Translations under genes and position numbers: made by a program
Notes under the pieces: model-generated
Told to the model about the DNA's origin: nothing
Database searches by the model: none
The model's input: only the letters and a program-made list of their open reading frames with translations
In this document: positions 22,035 through 26,534 of the stretch, in pieces
Numbering within the stretch: the first letter of the stretch is position 1
How the letters are laid out: each line of letters opens with the position of its first letter
DNA from: JAPLMW01 sp964619675
GTDB taxonomy: Bacteria > Planctomycetota > Phycisphaerae > Sedimentisphaerales > UBA12454
Length of the DNA stretch: 26,534 nucleotides
Assembly: GCA_964619675.1 (NCBI GenBank)
Contig: CAZUEO010000031.1
Span: 1-26,534 of the forward strand
Direction of reading: 5' to 3'

Positions 22035-23009
22035 ATGAAAGTTAAGAAGATAGTTTCGATTTTTGTTTTCGTTCTTGTTTTGCAGGCGGTTGTGTTAGCT
22101 GTCGGCCAGGACAAGGTCGACCTGAAATTGCGCCTTAAGGCTGGCGAGAGCCATGAAATGAAGATGACCCAGAACCAGGATGTGGTCCAGACAATGGGCG
22201 GTCAGGAACAGAAGATGAAGCAAACGCAGGAAATGATTATGGGCTTCGATTGTTTAAGTGTCGATGCCAACGGCAATATGGATGTCGAGATTACCTACAA
22301 GTCTATGAAGATAAATATGGACGGCCCGATGGGACATATGGAGTTCGATTCGGCCAGTCCCAAACCGGCGGACCCCAACAGGCCTGATGAAAAAATTATG
22401 GCTGCTATGTTTTCAGCAATAGCAGGCAGCAAGTTTCAGATTAAAATGACTCCTACCGGAAGGACGTTAGATGTTCGCGGCCTTGGCGAAATGGTTGCAA
22501 GAATGAGGGAAAAGGTGAAGGAAGGCGCGAGCGGCAGTTCTGAAATGCAGGGATTAGACAAATTTTTCGATAATTTTTTTGATGAAAAACAGGTCAAGGA
22601 AATGACCGGAAGTATGATGGGTGCGTTTCCCGAAGAGCCCGTCTCGGCAGGCGATACCTGGTACGATATCATAAGTATGAATTTCATTGTGCCGATAGAT
22701 GTCGATACGACTTATATCCTTAAGGAACGCAGGGATGGAGTTGCGTATATTGATGCAGTAGCCAAGATGGATATGGGCGACAGCTCAAAGACTATCGAGA
22801 TAGACCCGAACAGCAAGATGTCTATGCAGATATCCGGCACAATAAATTCGGCGAGCCAGGTAAATGAAAAAACAGGCCTTACCCGCAGGAGCGATATGAC
22901 AATGAATTTTTCAGGCGTGGTGAGAATGGAAGCAAATCCGCAAATGCCGGAAGGTATGACGATGCCGATGACAATTGTGGGCACTGCGGTTGTTGAATTG
23001 ATTAAGTAA
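22035..23009 (+). CDS. Secreted DUF6263-like protein
   Basis: The 324-residue protein has a Sec signal peptide (KVKKIVSIFVFVLVLQAVVLA, about 1-22) and a mature part that looks like the DUF6263 group: VDLKLRLKAGESHEMKMTQNQDVVQTMGG, then ANGNMDVEITYKSMKINM, later PEEPVSAGDTWYD and a Met-rich C-terminus. It is unusually rich in Met (MGGQEQKMKQTQEMIMGF and similar). Function is unknown; an extracytoplasmic location is likely. An AAGGAG lies 8 bases before ATG 22035. The AT-rich region 21869-22034 has an inverted repeat GTTAT-GGAT-ATAAC (21975-21988) and two direct GGTAAC/CGTAAC words, possible regulator sites. A strong terminator follows. Confidence 0.7.
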   Translation: MKVKKIVSIFVFVLVLQAVVLAVGQDKVDLKLRLKAGESHEMKMTQNQDVVQTMGGQEQKMKQTQEMIMGFDCLSVDANGNMDVEITYKSMKINMDGPMGHMEFDSASPKPADPNRPDEKIMAAMFSAIAGSKFQIKMTPTGRTLDVRGLGEMVARMREKVKEGASGSSEMQGLDKFFDNFFDEKQVKEMTGSMMGAFPEEPVSAGDTWYDIISMNFIVPIDVDTTYILKERRDGVAYIDAVAKMDMGDSSKTIEIDPNSKMSMQISGTINSASQVNEKTGLTRRSDMTMNFSGVVRMEANPQMPEGMTMPMTIVGTAVVELIK

Positions 23010-23030
23010 GCAGGGAGTATTAAATAACAG

Positions 23031-23062
23031 CGGCCTTTGGAAAATCTCCAAAGGCCGTTTTT
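23031..23062 (+). terminator. Rho-independent terminator of the DUF6263-like gene
   Basis: A perfect 11-bp stem CGGCCTTTGGA / TCCAAAGGCCG (23031-23041, 23047-23057) with loop AAATC is followed by T5. Confidence 0.93.
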
Positions 23063-23195
23063 ATTTCCTCAAAAGATGTTATTTCTTCTTTTTAGCTTTG
23101 GCTGTTTTAGTTTTTTCTTGCCGGAGCGGCAGCCACAAGTCGAACACATAACCATCGCCTTTCATAAAATGGTATCTATTTTATACAATTATCGG

Positions 23196-24053
23196 TTATT
23201 TCAGACAAAATTTGTAACTTAAGAGCTTATAAATCAGTTTCGCGGCGAGAAAATCCGGTGCCTTATTTGCAGGATTCGGACACAGTTCAACAACATCGAA
23301 GCCGACGACATTTTTCTGTTTCATCAGAAGTTTAAGAAAGGCCAGGACCTGATACCAGCCAAGCCCGCCCGGCTCAGGTGTGCCGGTAGAAGGCATTATT
23401 GCGGGGTCGAATACATCAAGGTCAATTGTCAGATAGACATTTTTGGTCAATTTATTTAAACACTTTTTAAACCAGTTATTATTGTTGTGGATGTCCTGAG
23501 CGGGAAAGACACGACTTTTGTCCATATTCTTTTTTTCAGAGAAATCCATGCTGCGGATACCCGCTTGCACGATTGGCGTGATTTCCTTTGCACGTGCCAT
23601 TACGCAGGCGTGGTTGTATTTAGAATCGTGATATTTATCCCGCAGGTCTGCGTGAGCGTCAAACTGCAGAACAGAGACATTTTTGAAAAATTCCGCATGT
23701 GCCGTGATAGTCGCAACACTGATGGAATGTTCGCCGCCTATGGTAACGACATATTTTTTATTTTTAATGTGTTTAAGGACTCTTGTTTTCAGTTCAGCGA
23801 CCATAATCTGGGGCGATTTTTTTTCTTTAATGGGTTTATCGGTAAAAATTCCCTGTTTGTAAACCTCGGAGCCGGTTTCGATATCGTATGTTTCCATATT
23901 TGCCGCCGCTTCGATAATGGCGGCAGGGCCTTTGTCTGCTCCTTTTATCCAGGTGCTTGTTGCGTCAAACGGGGCGGGAAGAACGACAATTTTTGCCGTC
24001 CGGTAGGCACAATATCTTTGCGGCAGGTCGCCGAAATTGACTTGTCGTCTCAT
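23196..24053 (-). CDS. speB: Agmatinase (ureohydrolase family)
   Basis: The 285-residue protein belongs to the arginase/agmatinase superfamily and should hydrolyse agmatine to putrescine and urea. All metal ligands are visible: H109 in GGEHS, D132-x-H134-x-D136 in FDAHADLRD, and D211-x-D213 in TIDLDVFDPA. The block STGTPEPGGLGWYQ and GFDVVELCPNP are also canonical. The start is ATG 24053, with AGAGG 7 bases upstream; the frame stays open further to 24290, but that part is the shadow of the decarboxylase gene. It lies 16 bases behind the arginine decarboxylase gene, which makes its substrate, so agmatine is a safe choice over arginine or formiminoglutamate. Confidence 0.92.
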   Translation of the reverse strand: MRRQVNFGDLPQRYCAYRTAKIVVLPAPFDATSTWIKGADKGPAAIIEAAANMETYDIETGSEVYKQGIFTDKPIKEKKSPQIMVAELKTRVLKHIKNKKYVVTIGGEHSISVATITAHAEFFKNVSVLQFDAHADLRDKYHDSKYNHACVMARAKEITPIVQAGIRSMDFSEKKNMDKSRVFPAQDIHNNNNWFKKCLNKLTKNVYLTIDLDVFDPAIMPSTGTPEPGGLGWYQVLAFLKLLMKQKNVVGFDVVELCPNPANKAPDFLAAKLIYKLLSYKFCLK

Positions 24054-24069
24054 TTTTTTCCTCTGAATG

Positions 24070-24636
24070 TTAGTCAAACAGGAACATTGCGATGGCGACG
24101 GTGGTAGTCCACAGACCTTTTTGCCCCCTCGCAGCCTGTGTGCTGTTTGAAGTCCTGATGATAAGGCCGCTGGATTTATATTCCTGTTCCTTTTCGCTCC
24201 AGGCTGTGTTAGGGTCAACTTCCAGGCCGAGGGTAGTGCCGAGCATTTCGGCGGCAAGGTCTTCAGCCATGTCAGCGGCCTGCTGCTCATTCATTCCGTG
24301 GCCGTGAACTTCGCTCAGATAACCCCAGTTATTTCTGTCTTTCGGCAGGGCCATTCCGATGGAGGTAGCAACGAGTCTGCCGTGTTCGTTTGTGTCGCAT
24401 CTTGCCATAACGCAGAACGTGATAGAGCCGGGCACAAGCTCCTTTAAGCCGTTTTCCTTGCTGATGATTTTGCAGTTGGGGGGCAGAATTGACGAAACCT
24501 GCACGAGGTTCTGGTTTGCGACGCCTGCGTCTCGCAGCGCCTCTTCAAAGGATTTTAACTGGTACCTGTGTCTTCCAACGCCTTTTGTCAAAAAAACTCT
24601 TTTTGGTACAAGACAGTCAGTAGAAATGTCCGGCAT
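24070..24636 (-). CDS. pdaD: Pyruvoyl-dependent arginine decarboxylase
   Basis: The 188-residue proenzyme matches the PvlArgDC family best known from archaea and chlamydiae. It opens with VPKRVFLTKGVGRHRYQLKSFEEALRDAG and has the self-cleavage site VSSILPP (47-53). Cleavage between S48 and S49 creates the pyruvoyl group on the beta chain. Then follow MARCDTNEHGRLVATSIGMALP and GYLSEVHGHGMNEQQA. It converts arginine to agmatine, the substrate of the agmatinase directly downstream. An alternative is a histidine or aspartate pyruvoyl enzyme, which the operon makes unlikely. A possible minus-strand -10 TATAAT lies at 24690-24695 (complement), with no clear -35. The ribosome site is AAAGGAA. Confidence 0.93.
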   Translation of the reverse strand: MPDISTDCLVPKRVFLTKGVGRHRYQLKSFEEALRDAGVANQNLVQVSSILPPNCKIISKENGLKELVPGSITFCVMARCDTNEHGRLVATSIGMALPKDRNNWGYLSEVHGHGMNEQQAADMAEDLAAEMLGTTLGLEVDPNTAWSEKEQEYKSSGLIIRTSNSTQAARGQKGLWTTTVAIAMFLFD

Positions 24637-24738
24637 TTCTTCTGGTTCCTTTCAAAAAAATTCAAAAAAGATTAAATAACAATTTTGCGATTATATAGTA
24701 TTAAAAAATAAAAAATACAAGTAAAAAGGTGATTGGGT

Positions 24739-24804
24739 ATTTATTTAGCGGCCGCCGCGAGCGGCGGCCAGATCCTCGCCTCAGATGGCGGGGGCTAAAT
24801 AAAT
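24739..24804. repeat. Branched inverted-repeat element between pdaD and dnaK
   Basis: Outer 11-bp arms ATTTATTTAGC (24739-24749) and GCTAAATAAAT (24794-24804) enclose two GC-rich hairpins: GGCCGCCGC / GCGGCGGCC (24750-24758, 24761-24769, perfect) and CCTCGCC / GGCGGGG (24774-24780, 24787-24793, one G-U pair). The linker is AGAT. The whole can fold into a three-way junction on either strand and stands out from the AT-rich surroundings (24637-24738 and 24805-24918, where I see no gene). No T run follows, so it is not a simple terminator. It looks like a REP-like or MITE-like repeat unit or a structured leader. Confidence 0.55.
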
Positions 24805-24918
24805 TCTAATGTCCCACAGTCAATTCATAGTTAGAAAACCTGCCAAAATGGCACATTGCAGGGCAGGGAGTTAGTATTTAACTTGTTTTTAAATAAAGAC
24901 TTAAGGTTTTCACGGTTG

Positions 24919-24935
24919 CTGGCACGGCCTTTGCA
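24919..24935 (+). promoter_or_regulatory. Consensus sigma54 (RpoN) -24/-12 promoter ahead of dnaK
   Basis: CTGGCACG-GCCT-TTGCA matches the RpoN consensus YTGGCACG-N4-TTGCW at every defined position, with GG at -24 and GC at -12. The start of transcription would be near 24946, 37 bases before the dnaK ATG. Upstream, CCTGCC (24839-24844) and GGCAGG (24862-24867) form an inverted repeat that could bind an enhancer protein. No CIRCE element (TTAGCACTC-N9-GAGTGCTAA) is present. Confidence 0.75.
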
Positions 24936-24982
24936 CTTCTGATAATGAAGAAAAGATTTTTGGCGAAAAAGGAGAAACGAAA

Positions 24983-26534
24983 ATGGCAAAAATTATTGGA
25001 ATAGACTTGGGAACGACAAACTCAGTGGTGGCGGTAATGGAAGGCTCGCAGCCGAAGGTTCTGATAAATTCATCCGGCAGCAGATTGACGCCTTCAGTGG
25101 TAGGTTTTACCGATAAGAGTGAACGACTTGTCGGCCAGATTGCCCGCCATCAGCAGGTAACCAATCCTGAGAACACCGTTTTTTCCATCAAGAGATTTAT
25201 GGGCCGAAGGCACAACGAGGTCGCTACTGAGGAAAAAACGGTTCCATATAAGATAGTCGGCGGACCAAATGAACTTGTGAAGGTAAATGTAAGGGGCAAA
25301 GAATATACTCCGCCTGAGATTTCGGCAATGATTCTGCGGGATTTGAAGAAGACCGCTGAGGACTATCTTGGCGAAAAGGTCGAGCGTGCCGTAATTACAG
25401 TCCCTGCCTACTTTAACGACTCGCAGAGACAGGCAACCAAGGATGCCGGCACAATAGCAAGCCTGAGAGTTGAGAGAATTATAAACGAGCCGACCGCAGC
25501 GGCACTTGCGTATGGCGTAGATAAACAGAAAAATGAAAAAGTTGCCGTTTTTGATTTTGGCGGCGGCACATTTGATATTTCCATACTCGATATAGGCGGT
25601 TTCGAAGACAAGAGTGGTGTCATTGAGGTATTGAGTACCAACGGCGATACTCACCTCGGCGGCGACGACCTTGACGAGACACTGATAAATTACCTTGCCG
25701 ATGAGTTTAAGAAGACCGAAGGTATCGACTTGCGGAAAGACCCAATGGCCCATCAGCGGCTTAAGGAAGCTGCCGAAAAGGCCAAGTGTGAGCTGTCCAC
25801 TCAGGTTGAAACAACAGTAAATCTGCCTTTTATTACAGCCGATGCCTCAGGGCCAAAGCATCTTCAAATAACGCTCACACGAAGCAAATTCGAGGCCTTG
25901 TCTGAGCCGGTATTCGATAGACTCAAGAATCCCTGCGTCCAGGCGATGAGCGATGCGAAGATGAATCCGGCTGATATAGCTGAAGTTCTTCTTGTCGGCG
26001 GCTCAACAAGGATTCCAAAGGTTCAGCAGATAGTTAAAGACCTGTTTAAAAAGGAGCCGAACAAGAGCCTGAATCCCGATGAGGTTGTGGCAATCGGCGC
26101 CGCTGTGCAGGGTGCTGTTCTTGCAGGCGATGCGGGCGTAAAGGACATTCTGCTGCTGGACGTTACACCGTTGTCTTTGGGTGTTGAGACGCTTGGCGGC
26201 GTTATGACAAGGCTGATTGAACGCAATACGACAATCCCGACAAGCAAAAAAGAGATTTTTTCAACTGCTTCCGACAACCAGACAAGCGTTGATATCCATG
26301 TTTTGCAGGGTGAGCGCGAGTTCGCACGCGATAACAGAACACTGGGCAGGTTTCAGCTTACCGATATTGCTCCTGCGCCGCGCGGGATGCCTCAGATTGA
26401 GGTTGCCTTCGATATCGATGCAAACGGTATATTGAACGTTTCAGCCAAAGACCTCGGCACCGGCAAGCAGCAGTCGATTGAGATTAAGTCCAGTTCAGGC
26501 CTTAGCGAGCAGGAAGTTGAAAAAATGCAAAAGG
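24983..26534 (+). CDS. dnaK: Hsp70 chaperone DnaK (3' truncated by window end)
   Basis: The first 517 codons are present; the gene runs off the window. The start ATG 24983 follows AAAAAGGAG. The N-terminal ATPase domain has IGIDLGTTNSVVAV (5-18), ITVPAYFNDSQRQATKDAG, INEPTAAALAYG, VAVFDFGGGTFDIS and LLVGGSTRIPKVQ. The linker DILLLDVTPLSLGVET leads into the beta-sandwich substrate domain (IERNTTIPTSKKEIF, GILNVSAKD), and the lid begins at GLSEQEVEKMQK. It folds nascent and stressed proteins with DnaJ and GrpE, neither of which is upstream. It is preceded by a sigma54-like promoter instead of the usual sigma32 or HrcA control. Confidence 0.97.
   Translation, partial: MAKIIGIDLGTTNSVVAVMEGSQPKVLINSSGSRLTPSVVGFTDKSERLVGQIARHQQVTNPENTVFSIKRFMGRRHNEVATEEKTVPYKIVGGPNELVKVNVRGKEYTPPEISAMILRDLKKTAEDYLGEKVERAVITVPAYFNDSQRQATKDAGTIASLRVERIINEPTAAALAYGVDKQKNEKVAVFDFGGGTFDISILDIGGFEDKSGVIEVLSTNGDTHLGGDDLDETLINYLADEFKKTEGIDLRKDPMAHQRLKEAAEKAKCELSTQVETTVNLPFITADASGPKHLQITLTRSKFEALSEPVFDRLKNPCVQAMSDAKMNPADIAEVLLVGGSTRIPKVQQIVKDLFKKEPNKSLNPDEVVAIGAAVQGAVLAGDAGVKDILLLDVTPLSLGVETLGGVMTRLIERNTTIPTSKKEIFSTASDNQTSVDIHVLQGEREFARDNRTLGRFQLTDIAPAPRGMPQIEVAFDIDANGILNVSAKDLGTGKQQSIEIKSSSGLSEQEVEKMQK

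Noticed and set aside
24054..24290. 79-residue N-terminal extension of agmatinase
   Set aside because: It is read entirely within the decarboxylase gene in another frame, is Ser/Pro-rich, and lacks similarity to ureohydrolases; ATG 24053 has a good ribosome site.
24841..24860. A second sigma54-like word TGGCACATTGCA
   Set aside because: The spacing between the -24 and -12 elements is four bases too short for RpoN binding.
24805..24982. CIRCE/HrcA element ahead of dnaK
   Set aside because: No TTAGCACTC-N9-GAGTGCTAA or close variant is present on either strand.
1..26534. CRISPR arrays, tRNA or rRNA genes, insertion sequences, prophage or defence systems
   Set aside because: No regularly spaced repeats, cloverleaf with a CCA end, ribosomal RNA signature, transposase, integrase or nuclease gene is visible in the window.

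Overview
The window looks like a piece of a free-living Gram-negative chromosome, most likely Planctomycetota and probably class Phycisphaerae. This is inferred from gene content, not from a marker gene. The hints are a zinc-ribbon membrane protein with a planctomycete-type prepilin-like C-terminus (variant of the H-X9-DG motif), two ECF sigma factors each followed by a single-pass membrane protein, small lipoproteins, a pyruvoyl arginine decarboxylase, and moderate GC with strong AAGGAG-type ribosome sites. There is no rRNA, tRNA, CRISPR array, transposase or phage gene.

Layout. 1-507: 3' end of a Yip1-like membrane protein and an unclear short ORF. 656-1069 (-): hotdog thioesterase. 1228-3567 (+): a sigma70-type promoter, a lipoprotein, a CdaA-type diadenylate cyclase and a YbbR/CdaR partner, i.e. 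a c-di-AMP synthesis operon. 3578-7641 (-): der/engA, a family 2 glycosyltransferase, two tandem duplicated small lipoproteins, a secreted coiled-coil protein and the zinc-ribbon/prepilin-like protein. 7825-10247 (+): DUF1015 protein plus class V aminotransferase. 10572-10850 (-): cupin. 10997-11788 (+): HD-domain protein. 11785-14127 (-): glyA and an atypical Gfo/Idh/MocA protein. 14392-15584: two parS sites and parB, without parA. 15914-17224 (+): xylose isomerase. 17421-20543 (+): two consecutive ECF sigma / membrane-protein pairs. 20687-21868 (+): a triple operator array, two paralogous four-helix membrane proteins and a 70-residue XRE repressor. 22035-23009 (+): secreted DUF6263-like protein. 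23196-24636 (-): arginine decarboxylase and agmatinase (arginine to agmatine to putrescine). 24739-24935: a branched inverted-repeat element and a consensus sigma54 promoter. 24983-end (+): dnaK, cut by the window edge.

The most interesting signals are these: (i) three 18-bp operators of form TGTAA-N8-TTACA at exact 21-bp spacing over the promoter of the membrane-protein/XRE operon; (ii) an exact-consensus sigma54 -24/-12 promoter ahead of dnaK; (iii) a CdaA in which the catalytic DGA motif reads DLA; (iv) an orphan parB with two perfect parS palindromes; (v) two branched, multi-hairpin intergenic elements (10498-10573 and 24739-24804). All reading was by eye. Family names rest on motif recognition, without any database search.
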